This document shows, piece by piece, positions 1-9,706 of a stretch of 64,000 nt of DNA; within the stretch, counting starts at the first letter, position 1; each line of letters opens with the position of its first letter. Location of the stretch: positions 1 through 64,000 of the forward strand of contig SNVD02007645.1 in the NCBI GenBank assembly GCA_013180625.2, written 5' to 3'. Made by a program: the position numbers and the translations under genes. The notes beneath the pieces are model-generated. The model ran no database searches. It was given only the letters and a program-made list of their open reading frames with translations, and had not been told where the DNA came from. Origin of the DNA: Boswellia sacra. Its lineage: Eukaryota > Streptophyta > Magnoliopsida > Sapindales > Burseraceae.

Positions 1-458
1 AATTTCTAAGAGGGGGTGTCTGTTAGGTGTCTAAGTTTACCATTATTAACTCTACTCTTGGCATGCCTTGTAAGGTTTTGGGCAATTTCAGGAGATTGAA
101 ATAACCTCCTAAACCTTGGAATGGGAGGAAAGTACCACATAACTTTTGCTGGAATGTCTTTCTTAGGTTTAGATGTTTTACATGTGACTTTCCATCTCGA
201 CAAGCCACATGTAGGACAACTTGATTCAGATGCATACTCTTTTCTATATGAAATGCAATCATTAGGGCATGAAGGTATTTTTTCATAAGACAAACCTAAA
301 GAAACCATGGTTTTCTTAGCTTTGTACATGGATGTAAGCATCTCATTATTGGGTGGTAACATATCGGATAGGAGGTCAAGTAACTCAGAGAAACTTTTGT
401 CATACCAAGCATATTTTCCTTTAATGTTATATAGTTTCATTAAGGCAGATAGTTTTGT
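1..458 (-). pseudogene. CACTA TNP2-type transposase, continuation across the LTR insertion (runs off the left edge)
   Basis: This is the same reading frame that stops at 9707, resuming after the inserted LTR element. Visible TNP2 landmarks are TKLSALMKLYNIKG, the DKSFSELLDLLSDMLPPNNE block, YEKIPSCPNDCISYRKEY and the CPTCGLSRWK zinc-ribbon-like motif, followed by MWYFPPIPRFRRLF. The order and spacing match the N-terminal third of plant TNP2 transposases. A TAG stop at 6-8 breaks the frame near the left edge, where related proteins keep a Trp. With the TGA in the other half there are at least two nonsense changes. The rest of the catalytic region lies outside the window. Confidence 0.88.
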
Positions 459-463
459 GTAGG
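459..463. repeat. Target-site duplication GTAGG, left copy
   Basis: GTAGG directly precedes the left LTR and is repeated at 9702-9706. Removing the element and one copy rejoins the transposase reading frame. Confidence 0.9.
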
Positions 464-1872
464 TGATGCGTTTGAAACTAGCAAGTATACTAGTCGCACA
501 AGTAATAAAGTGATAAGTAAGATATCGTTCCCACGAGGATTGATTCTAATTGAATTTGTTATTCGAAAGCAACAATAAACTAAATGAGGGGGGTTTTGTT
601 GATTGATTAACTAGATGAAATATTATTGCAAGTAAAGAATAACACAATGCAAATTTAAACAGATTGAAAAATCAATGAGAGAAACCTGGTTAAGGGATCC
701 TTCTCTACCACAAGATATGGATTTGCGAATTAATCGTAGAATTGTCATCCAATTACAGCATTGAAATTATCAACCGTAGATAACAACAGGCTCTGTTATC
801 CCAATCTTTCCTTACTTTGTTGTTAAATAAAACAAGCTCTTTATTTAATCTCTATCCATTAAACAACCTAGAACAATCTCTCTGAGTTTAATTCAATGGA
901 TGCATTATGATAAGAAAGATAGGTTGATCTAAGCAATAAACACACAAGCTCGGATTATTTAACTTAGTTTGTATTCTCCAATTGCAATCTCTGATCACAA
1001 TTTTGCTACTAATGATTAGAAATTCAAGACAATTACGGATCAAGATTTCTAGTCTAACAATAGACAATATCCAGATTATATTCAGTTGGCCACCCAAATA
1101 CAATCCAGCAAGCAATCATAAGCATTAGACATGGGCAAATACAAGCAACTTCAATTAGAAAATTGGATAACAACTTCTTGCACAATCAACTTACAAAAAC
1201 CATATCAGGGGCTTTGAATTCACCCTCAACCAATTCAGATTCAGTTACACATGTTTAAGAACGTGGTAAATACAATACAACATGGAGACATTCCAGAAAA
1301 TGAACGGGAAGGGAAAAACTTAGCAAATTTGATGTAATTCTCTTTGGATTGTAGTTCTTCCTCTTTCCAAGCTTCCTTTCTCCTTCAAGAACTCCAAGAG
1401 TTGAAAGAATTCCAGAGCTGAAGCCTCCACCACGTTCTCCACTCTTCAAGTTATGAAAATAAAACCCTAAAATGTGTTTAAATACTCTGCTACAGTGACT
1501 TGCTACAGTGCCCCGTATTATACATGCTACAGTGCTTGTGAAATAATATTTCTATACATCTCACACTGTTTTGATTACAACTTTTGGTACACTGAATGGA
1601 TTTATAAACCGTTAATTTCTCCAGAAAATAGACTTCGAGAGCTTTCCAACGGTATATAATATGTCGTCGGGTTCATTGTATATCAATACAATTAAATCCG
1701 AGAAGATCACTGACTAGCAGAGGTGAAATGAAGGGTTTTACTCCATTTTTGTGCAAGTTGCTCCAAAACTCCTACAAACATCAAAACCACACAAACATAA
1801 AAATACCAAGGAATATAGCAAAGAAACATGGACGAATTGATATAAAAGTAATACATAAATAGACACCTATCA
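464..1872 (-). repeat. 3' LTR of the gypsy element
   Basis: This 1409-bp repeat starts TGATGCG and ends CCTATCA, and matches 8290-9701 over its whole length. In element orientation it is the 3' LTR, because the polypurine tract lies at its right edge. It contains three copies of the motif GCTACAGTG within about 50 bp (about 1490-1540). The small reading frames in it are not coding. It differs from the partner LTR most strongly at about 638-676, where the two copies cannot be aligned base for base. Confidence 0.93.
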
Positions 1873-1887
1873 AATTCCCCCACACTT
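1873..1887 (-). other. Polypurine tract of the gypsy element
   Basis: On the minus strand this reads AAGTGTGGGGGAATT and directly abuts the 3' LTR, as expected for the plus-strand priming site. The flanking TTGCTCGAGGACTAGCAAAG, just 5' of it, is a sequence commonly seen upstream of the 3' LTR in plant gypsy elements. Confidence 0.85.
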
Positions 1888-3883
1888 AGACTTTGCTAGT
1901 CCTCGAGCAACTAAAATGATACGAAACAAAACTAAACCGAAACAGAATCAGAGGAAAATTAAAACACACCAATGCTTCAACTTGCAAATAGGCCTCAAAG
2001 ATTGTACTTAATTATAACCCAAGGAATACTTCAAAATAAAGCACTTGATCAAGAATTTTATCTCAAAAATTAGTTTCGCTTCACTTCAATTCCTCAAGTG
2101 TGTGTGTGTCGAGCCATTCTCACCTAATCACTTGTAACCCGGATGAGTTTATGCATAAAAATGAATCATATTTAATATTGAAGATGTGTGTATAAATGAA
2201 CTCCATAGGCCTGCTTTCCAAGTCACTCTCCACTAATGTAGACATGCACAACACCAAGGATCAAGTAGGACTTTATTAAGCTTGTAACGTTTGGCTTGGG
2301 TGAAGGTATGATAAAGGCTAATAATTTGGCTCAAATCACCCACAAACACATAAATCATTCAAGACTATGTAGAGCTCAAGCCTATAACAAAACTTCATTT
2401 CAATTCACCAGGTTACTCCCCCAAAATTATTTAGAACACTCAATCTTTATTTTTTTTTTTTTTTGCAGAAAACAAAAGAAAACTACACCCCCCCACTTTG
2501 TTGTTTCATTCTTTTTAAGAACACTTAAGGGTATAGATCTCTTATTCTTCTTCTTTTGTTCTTTTTTTTTCTTTCCTTTTTTTTTTATTACACTTCCCCT
2601 CCCCCACACTTAAACAACACATTGTCCTCAATGTGTAAGTACGTGGAAGATAAGTACAGATTGTTTTTTTTTTTTGTTTTCCTGTTTTTTTTATTTAAAC
2701 ACAATAGAACTCACTTGTATTGCTCATGACACATCCCAACCTCCTCTAACTTCCCAAAACCATAACATAGCTCAAAATTTAATTGTGAACGATCTACATG
2801 CTCATAGGTAAGGGATAAACTGTTTGGAATAAATTCATTTGAGGTTAGGAAATCTTTTAGTGAGTTAACAAATAAAAAGGCTTACAAAGGCTCAAAGGGG
2901 GAACTAGGGATCAATTTCAGTCAAGGTTGGCTATTAAGGCTCAAACGGTCCAAAGATGGCCTAAATCATTTCCCAATGTTGCACAGTCTAGGATTTCACC
3001 TCGAGTGACCATCAAACAAGTTCTAGAATTCATTGAAATCTGAAGAAACATTTAAATTACATAACCTTACTCTAAGTGAACAAATAACTCAGTGATAATA
3101 GCTCAGTGCTCAATGTTGCGCAAGGAATCAAAAGCAAAGCGAAAACCAATAAACATTTCAAGCACACAGATCCATGCATCATTTGTCATTTTCCAAGAGT
3201 TATTCTTAATTCAATCATTATCTTATCATTGACCCACAAAATGCAAGAAAAGAGGTAAGTGGCGTTTTTACACCTGAGTCAAGATTGTATATTTCAACAA
3301 TCCTTAGGACCAGTAGCCCGCAGACTTTAGGTTTCCAGCCTTTATACCTTTATTATGAAAGAACAAAACAAGAAACAAGACACTTCAAACAACCTGAAAT
3401 AAACAAACTACAGATTTTTTGAGAGAGAATGCGTTTCAAGAGTTAAGAAAACCCCATATTCTGCCATTCTCAGGTTTTTCCACAATTTTTTTTTGAATCG
3501 AAACTGATAAAGATAAAAACACATAGCAACTCTAAATTACGCAAAACTAAACTCACTCATAAAATAACAAAGTTCAACAAGTCAGCAAACAAAAACAAGT
3601 TAGTTAGAATGGGTCTAAAAAGTTTAGAAGTTAGCCTCCTTATCAGCCATTATGGATTGAAGAGATCCAGAATGCGTTTCAAGAGAACTTGAACTTTTTA
3701 AGCCACCACTCTAAAAACCGAGATTAGAAAATATTACCTGGGACGGAAGAAATAACCTGAAAAAGCTCAAAAGAAACGACATGAAAAATCTCAAATAAAC
3801 ACACTAAAAAGAAAAGCAAACAAAAACGACGCAAACCATCGAAATAGAGATTACAGATGGAGTGTTAAATCCAGTTTACGCCT
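1888..3883. other. Gypsy internal region, no coding sequence; second polypurine-like motif
   Basis: No credible gene is visible. Bases about 2598-2640 read, on the minus strand, a motif with CACATTGAGGACAATGTG followed by TTTAAGTGTGGGGGAG. This is a second polypurine-like tract typical of the untranslated region downstream of pol in Athila/Tat-type plant elements. The reading frames around 2296-2613 come from poly-T and CT-rich tracts. The phrase GAATGCGTTTCAAGAG occurs twice (about 3429 and 3671), suggesting a small internal duplication. Confidence 0.7.
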
Positions 3884-4530
3884 CTAATTGCCTTCTCCAA
3901 ACCAATCAATCCGAGCTGTTGTTGGATCAGGCGAATAGACGAATTCTTGTAGTTTGTCAATTAACTCCCCTGCCGTTGAAGCTGTAACAAGGATTTGCCT
4001 CGCTGATGGTGAGATAAAATTTTTTTCTACAGCTTGATCAAGAAAGACAACAAACCATCAAAAAAATTATTGACATTTAACAAACCAATGGGTTTTTTAT
4101 GGATGTTTAGCTGTGCCCAAGGTGTTTGAAATATCTCCTCTAATGTGCCATAACCACCCAACAGGTAAGCTATAATGCAATCGGACTTAACAAATCCATC
4201 TGTGTCAATACGCTCATCAGGCCATGCATAGGACTTGTAACTCTTCCCCGATTGTGTTGCCTACGATATCTCGCACAGGCTATGGTTTATGGGATAATGC
4301 CGAGAACTTTGCTCCTCCTAGGGATGCAGCTGTCGACACACCATGCGCACACCCCAATTAACCCAGACTCACCCCCTCCATAAATCAAATTAATACCCCC
4401 TCGCAAGGATAGCTAGTGCTCCCTACCAAGAATCAACAGAGCCTGCTGTGGTAAACTCTCCATCCTTACCAAATTGCGATCCGCAAAATACGCATATATT
4501 GCGGAATCGCCGAATTGGTGTTTTCTCCAT
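3884..4530 (-). pseudogene. Intronless cytokinin riboside 5'-monophosphate phosphoribohydrolase (LOG-like) copy inside the LTR element
   Basis: Read on the minus strand from the ATG at 4530, the start is MEKTPIRRFRNICVFCGS, the LOG N-terminus. It continues, with frame changes, through INLIYGGGESGLIG, KVLGIIP, the LOG signature [48 protein letters not shown] and a stop at 3884-3886. The span of 647 bp matches the roughly 215 codons of a whole LOG protein, with no intron. LOG enzymes release active free-base cytokinins in the cytosol. This copy has a TAA straight after LGIIP and several frameshifts, so it is not functional. It lies between the LTRs in the element's own sense. Most simply it is a reverse-transcribed host mRNA captured by the element. 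Which LOG subtype it came from cannot be told. Confidence 0.85.
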
Positions 4531-4669
4531 TATTACAAGTGCTCTAATCTTGTGTAAGACACGTTAGATATTATGCTTTTCAATTGCAAGACAGGTTATG
4601 GAATGACATATGAAAATATTCAGAATGTATATATACACCCATAAAACTCTCAAATTTTGACACATGGGG

Positions 4670-4918
4670 ACATACTTTCGGTGGGGGTTGCTCGATGCAG
4701 ATTTATCGCCCCAAGATTTGAAAAATGAGATATGCTTTCGGTGAGGTTTGACAAAACCTACACACTTGTCTCCCACGTGAAGCATGGAAAATGGAGATAC
4801 ACTTTCGCGGGGGTTGACAAAACCCCCACACTTGTCTCCCACGTGAAGCATAAAAAATAGAGATACATTTTCGGTGGAGGTTGACAAAACCTCCACACTG
4901 GTCTCCCACGTGTACTTA
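4670..4918. repeat. Tandem repeat, about 66-bp unit, four copies, with palindromic core
   Basis: The phrase TTTCG(G/C)(T/G)G recurs at 4676, 4736, 4803 and 4869, spaced 60, 67 and 66 bp. Units two to four share GGGGGTTGACAAAACCCCC-type inverted cores followed by CACACTTGTCTCCCACGTG. Each core can fold as a hairpin with a GACAAAA-like loop, and each unit carries a CACGTG E/G-box. The first unit is diverged. The reading frames across it are repeat by-products. Confidence 0.8.
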
Positions 4919-5099
4919 TGCCATAGGGTAGTCATATGGTTTGTCAAAAAGAAAACTTGAAATTAAAATAAACAAAATCAACAAACAACAACAACACAAA
5001 AACACATTGATAATCAGATCAAACGAAACAAGAAAAAAATTCTACAACAACAACACACATTCAAATATACAAGTAGTTGTGATTGTGGCTCACATCTTC

Positions 5100-5389
5100 C
5101 TCTTGTTTTACGTCCAGTAACGGCTGAAATGCCTTCTATGAGTCGGGGATTTGCTTCCCATCCAGTTTTCTTATAAACTGGCAAACAGGGTCGTTTTTAG
5201 TCAGATTCCCTAGACTATAACACTGCAATTCATCACGAAATTGTGTCCATAGATTAAGCAATTCACGCTGAACAAGTCCACAAGATGTGACTCTAGAGTT
5301 AACAAAACATTATCCAGCGACTCATTACTCAAACCATTCTTAATAAATGAAAGTTTATCTTCTCTATTCCTGGACGCAAAACCTAATGA
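5100..5389 (-). other. Unidentified coding-like stretch left of the adapter
   Basis: On the minus strand two overlapping frames look protein-like: one with SNESLDNVLLTLESHLVDL, and one continuing as LLNLWTQFRDELQCYSL and then GNLTKNDPVCQFIRKLDG up to a stop near 5140. One frameshift would join them. I do not recognise the family. It may be part of the same captured gene as 5428-5700, but the adapter between them means they may not be adjacent in the genome. Confidence 0.35.
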
Positions 5390-5427
5390 CTGTCTCTTAT
5401 ACACATCTAGATGTGTATAAGAGACAG
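5390..5427. other. Nextera mate-pair junction adapter (assembly artefact)
   Basis: The 38 bases are CTGTCTCTTATACACATCT followed at once by its exact reverse complement. This is two Tn5 mosaic ends back to back, the circularisation junction of Nextera mate-pair libraries. It is not plant DNA. It creates the spurious peptides MYKRQ and LYTSRCV on either side, a known sign of this contamination. Sequence left and right of it may come from places kilobases apart. Confidence 0.97.
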
Positions 5428-5850
5428 CATTTATAACATACTTGTAACCTGTTCGCTCTTCGCCTCTTGGCGTAGTAGCTCTTTCCTAGACCAGGCATGT
5501 ATTTTGCGAGTTTAATGTCCGACTCACCGGACAATCTCACCTTGGCTTCGATAAGCCATCGGATATCAGCAGGCACATTTAGGAGCATCAATGCCCAAAG
5601 TCTAGTCATCCGTACTTTATAAATTTTAAACACAGCATTTTGAGGAAGTGAAGGGAAATATTTACTAAGGTTCGATAGAAAGATATCAGCATCCATTGAA
5701 GAGAAGAAAAGGAGAGATATTACCGATAATGCGATTGATTTTGTTCTTCTCCCAGATATGCACGTTTCAAACCTTCGAACAATGGCTTCAACTCCCGTGT
5801 GAATGTTTCATCAAGCTGTTGCACAACTGAACTCGAAGCACGGAATAATC
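5428..5850 (-). other. Unidentified coding-like stretch right of the adapter
   Basis: On the minus strand a frame starts MDADIFLSNLSKYFPSLPQ at 5696 and runs about 89 residues, through a basic AKYMPGLGKSYYAKRRRANR segment, into the adapter. Upstream, 5842-5725 encodes SSSVVQQLDETFTRELKPL and GLKRAYLGEEQNQSHYR, ending at a possible splice donor. I do not recognise the product. It is either another host-derived piece inside the LTR element or a diverged element-specific ORF. Confidence 0.35.
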
Positions 5851-6099
5851 AAATTAAACACAAGAAAAGAAAAGAAAAGAAAAGAAAATAGAGACACATA
5901 AAAGAAATAAAAACACAAGAGCAAATGAAAGTCAAAAACAAACAACAAAGCAAATGAGACAAATGACAAAGAGAGATAAAACTGATCAATTTGATGGCTA
6001 TGAAAGAATCTCCTTCGGACAAAAAATCGATCATTATTACACTTCTTTTATTTTCAAAAAAAATTTTACATTCTTTTTTTTATTTTCAAAAACTTGATG
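5851..6099. other. Simple-sequence-rich spacer in the gypsy element
   Basis: AAAAG repeats (about 5862-5887) and A/T-rich runs are present. No gene, promoter or RNA is visible. Confidence 0.6.
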
Positions 6100-6537
6100 G
6101 TTGCCTCCCTAAGTAGCCTTGGTTTACGTCCTCATACCGACAGTTGGATTCCATCATGGCAGGAGTCCAATCTTCGCTGTGCTTCTCTAGTGGGCTGGGA
6201 TCCTTTTTCCAACAACATAACGGTCTCCCATGCATATGGCTGGGCCTTGGAGTGTCAACAATCGTCCCACCCGAATAGCTGTTTTGTGATCTCTAAGTAC
6301 TCGGACGAGTTTCTCTTCCTGTAGTGGTGCAAGGCCCATTTCTATTTTAACTGGCAAAGGATCATTCTTATCCAAGAATCCATTCTTCAAATGATCTGGA
6401 AGATGCAAATGATCTGGAAGAGGCTTAAGCTCCAAGGTAGGGGCTTTCATCATAGAAGGCAGAAGTTTCACATTAGATAAAGGAAATTGAATGCACGAAA
6501 CATCATACCTATTTGTGGTTAATAGCTTTGGTCTCAT
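6100..6537 (-). pseudogene. Gypsy pol linker between protease and RT (truncated)
   Basis: The frame carries APTLELKPLPDHL, LPVKIEMGLAPLQEEKLVRVL and a GPAICM segment, the conserved stretch just before reverse transcriptase in Athila/Tat-type pol. A further frame continues the match as LEKGSQPTREAQRRL, so there is a frameshift near 6220. Similarity ends near 6100, where RT should begin. The phrase GATCTGGAAGATGCAAAT is partly duplicated in tandem (about 6390-6425). The fragment cannot make any enzyme. Confidence 0.8.
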
Positions 6538-6578
6538 CTAAGCTTGCCACAGCTTCCTCCATTTTTTTGACACTTGTA

Positions 6579-7553
6579 TCACCTTCTTGGTTCTTTAGAA
6601 TTTTCTGTCCCTATGTGCTCACTAATAGCCATTTCCAATCCATCCTTGCGAGTTAACTCAAAACATTGTTGTGGCAAAGAATCAATAATGTCAACTGCAA
6701 AAACAGAATGCAAGTCACTAGTGTACCTCATTGCCTCGAAAATATTGAAATGGATCACTTTGCCATCAAACTCCACGGTGAAAATGCCATCATGAACATC
6801 AATCTTGGTTTTAGCATTTTTCAAGGATGGTCTCCCCAAAAGAATCGGAGTTGGATTACGAGATGTCTCATCCTCTATTTTAAGGACATAGAAGTCTGCT
6901 GGGAAAACCAATTGATTCACCTGCACAAGTACATCTTCCACAACTCTTTTGTGATATACATTAAAATGATCAACAAACTGAATGATAATACCAGTTTTCA
7001 CAAAAGGTCCAAGATTTAAAGAAGCATAAATAGAATATGGCATGACATTAATAGATGCTCCTAAATCTAACATAGCTCTTTCAAACTTGGTATTACCAAT
7101 GGTGCATGGAATGGTGAACGTACCTGGATCTTTGCATTTTGGAGGAATTTTTCTTTGCAATACAGCTGAAACATTTTCCCCCACACTTACTTTCTCATTT
7201 CTTTTTAACTTTCTCTTGCTGGTGCATAACTCCTTGAGACATTTTGTATAATGAGGTACTTGCTCGATAGCATCCAGAAGTGGTATATTTACCTCGATTT
7301 TGTGAGAAGTTTCCAGGATTTCTTGTTCTTGTTCCTCCTTCGATTTTGCAAATCTACTAGGAAAAAGTGGAGGAGAAACATATGAAGGAATGGGAGTTAT
7401 AGGATTTACCTGAGAAGTCAGTGTTTTGTTCATGGTGGAAGTGGTGTCATCTCCTTCATCAGTTTGTGATTTCTTTGGTAGGACATCTAATTGCTCTCCA
7501 TTTTGCAAAGTTATCGCACAAGAATTCTCTCTTGGATTGATCACCGTTGACAA
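6579..7553 (-). pseudogene. Gypsy retroviral-type aspartic protease region
   Basis: The frame of about 324 codons contains the gag-end phrase INPRENSCAITLQNGEQLD, a charged linker, RKIPPKCKDPGTFTIPCTIG, then the protease core ERAMLDLGASINVMPYSIY. The active-site triad is DLG-A in place of the usual D-S/T-G-A. It continues with PILLGRPSLKNAKTKIDV, a conserved C-terminal protease motif. The enzyme would cleave the Gag-Pol polyprotein in the virus-like particle. No ATG opens the frame; it was joined to gag upstream, from which it is now separated by a frameshift at about 7541-7553. Confidence 0.85.
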
Positions 7554-8176
7554 GATAATTTTTCTGAGTCTTGGCCCTCGAAGTTGCTCATGCTAGTAGC
7601 CAATTGTCCCATTTGATTTGCCAGGTTTTGGATACTTGCCCCAGTTTCCTGCTGGAATTGCATTGTGTTAGTGGCAAGTGCATTAACAATATCTTCGAGA
7701 GACATATCTGAGTTTTGCGAAGCTGGTTGCGGTGCTGGATGTGGCATTGGTGGTGGTTGCATTTGAAATGGTTGCTGCACTATAGGTTGATTGAAACTTT
7801 GTGGCCGATTTGGTATCACATTTGGAGTGATTGGTTGATGATTCCAGTAACTGAAATTATGTTGATCTTCCCATCCAGCATTGTAAGTGCTAGAGAAAGG
7901 ATCATACCATTGCCTCGTTTGTCCTGGAAATCCACCCATGGCATTGGCTTGTTCCATATATTCTTCTTGTAAAGTTGGATACATGTCGATTGGATGCTCC
8001 ATCGTAGAATATATCCCACATTCATAAGATTTTTGCATATCTCCTACAGCCATGTTTTCCACAAGAGAGGTTAGCTCAGAAAGTTGTTGTTCAATGTTCG
8101 GAGTGCTTACCTCATTTACTCTCCATGGTACTTGTGGCTCAAATCCGCTACTGAATTGATGGAAGTTTACTGCCAT
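7541..8176 (-). pseudogene. Gypsy gag, C-terminal fragment
   Basis: Starting at an ATG (8176) the frame reads MAVNFHQFSSGFEPQVPW and then QLSELTSLVENMAVGDMQ, followed by a degenerate zinc-knuckle-like segment CGIYSTMEHPIDMYPTL and the NAMGGF phrase typical of Athila/Tat Gag. It then has a Pro/Gln-rich stretch and a coiled region ending in NLANQMGQLATSMSNFEGQ. The large N-terminal capsid domain usual for Gag is missing. The frame ends 13 bases inside the protease frame. It is a relic and could not form particles by itself. Confidence 0.82.
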
Positions 8177-8264
8177 GTTGTCTAAACACAAACAATCAGA
8201 AAAGAAAAACAAACAAAATATGAATCAACAATGAAAACAAAATAACAAATCGATTAGAAAATCA

Positions 8265-8283
8265 ATCCCCGGCAACGGCGCCA
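8265..8283 (-). other. Primer-binding site (tRNA-Asp type) of the gypsy element
   Basis: On the minus strand 8283-8267 reads TGGCGCCGTTGCCGGGG, complementary to the 3' end of plant tRNA-Asp. It lies six bases inside the 5' LTR, fixing the direction of transcription as right to left. Confidence 0.85.
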
Positions 8284-8289
8284 AAAACT

Positions 8290-9701
8290 TGATGCGTTCG
8301 AAACTAGCAAGTATACTAGTCGCACAAGTAATAAAGTGATAAGTAAGATATCGTTCCCACGAGGATTGATTCTAATTGAATTTGTTGTTCGAAAGCAACA
8401 ATAAACTAAATGAGGGGGGTTTTGTTGATTGATTAACTAGATGAAATATTAATGCAAGTAAAGAATAACAAAACAGAAAGTTAATTGAGTGAAAACTCAA
8501 TGAGAGAAACCTGGTTAAGGGATCCTTCTCTGCCACAAGATATGGATTTGCTAATTAATCATAGAATTGTCATCCAATTACACCATTGAAATTATCAACC
8601 GTAGATAACAACAAGCTCTGTTATCCCAATCTTTCCTTACTTTGTTGTTAAATAAAACAGGCTCTTTATTTAATCTCTATCCATTAAACAACCTAGAACA
8701 AGCTCTCTAAATTTAATTCAATGGATGCATTACGATAAGAAAGATAGGTTGATCTAAGCAATAAACACACAAGCTCGGATTATTTAACTTAGGTTGTATT
8801 CTCCAATTGCAATCTCTGATCACAATTTTGCTACTAAGGATTAGAAATTCAAGACAATTACGGATCAAGATTTCTAGTCTAGCAATAGACAACAACCAGA
8901 TTATATTCAGTTGGCCATTTGAAATACAATCCAGCAAGCAATCATAAGCATTAGATATAGGAAAATACAAGCAAATTCAATTAGAGAATTGGATAACAAC
9001 TTCTTGCACAATCAACTTACAAAAACCATATCAGGGGCTTTGAAATCACCCTCAACCAATTCAGATTCAGTTACACATGTTTAAGAACGTGGTAAATACA
9101 ATACAACATGGAGACATTCCAGAAAATGAAAGGGAAGGGAAAAACTTAGCAAATTTGATGTAATTCTCTTTGGATTGTAGTTCTTCCTCTTTCCAAGCTT
9201 CCTTTCTCCTTCAAGAACTCCAAGAGATGAAAGAATTCCAGAGCTGCAGCCTCCACCACGTTCTCCCCTCTTCAAGTTATGAAAATAAAACCCTAAAATG
9301 TGTTTAAATACTCTGCTACAGTGACTTGCTACAGTGCCCCGTATTATACATGCTACAGTGCTTGTGGAATTATATTTCTATACATCTCACACTGTTTTGA
9401 TTACAACTTTTGGTACACTGAATGGATTTATAAACCGTAAATTTCTCCAGAAAATAGACTTCGAGAGCTTTCCAACGGTATATAATATGTCATCGGGTTC
9501 ATTGTATATCAATACAATTAAATCCGAGAAGATCACTGACTAGCAGAGGTGAAAATGAAGGGTTTTACTCCATTTTTGTGCAAGTTGCTCCAAAACTCCT
9601 ACAAACATCAAAACCACACAAAAACATAAAAATACCAAGGAATATAGTAAAGAAACATGGACGAATTGATATAAAAGTAATACATAAATAGACACCTATC
9701 A
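8290..9701 (-). repeat. 5' LTR of the gypsy element
   Basis: This 1412-bp partner of 464-1872 has the same termini (TGATGCG and CCTATCA). It lies next to the tRNA-Asp primer site, so it is the 5' LTR. The triple GCTACAGTG motif is retained (about 9315-9365). Confidence 0.93.
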
Positions 9702-9706
9702 GTAGG
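9702..9706. repeat. Target-site duplication GTAGG, right copy
   Basis: Identical to 459-463 on the other side of the element. Confidence 0.9.

Larger units (their letters stand above)
464..9701 (-). mobile_element. Non-autonomous Athila-like Ty3/gypsy LTR retrotransposon
   Basis: Two long terminal repeats (464-1872 and 8290-9701) flank a minus-strand internal region. The 5-bp target duplication GTAGG is present on both sides (459-463 and 9702-9706). A primer site matching plant tRNA-Asp lies next to the right LTR and a polypurine tract lies next to the left LTR, so the element reads right to left. Gag and protease remnants and the protease-RT linker are present, but reverse transcriptase, RNase H and integrase are absent. 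The remaining internal DNA holds an intronless LOG gene copy, a tandem repeat and unidentified coding-like pieces. The LTRs differ by roughly forty point changes by eye plus one unrelated patch of about 40 bp, so the insertion is not very recent. A sequencing adapter at 5390-5427 means the internal structure may be incomplete. Confidence 0.92.

Noticed and set aside
2296..2613. Overlapping open frames on both strands near a poly-T region
   Set aside because: They are made of poly-Phe/poly-Lys stretches from T-rich DNA in the untranslated part of the gypsy element; no domain is seen.
4564..4947. 127-codon minus-strand frame with internal protein repeats
   Set aside because: The protein repeats simply translate the ~66-bp tandem DNA repeat and read in more than one frame; no start or splice context supports a gene.
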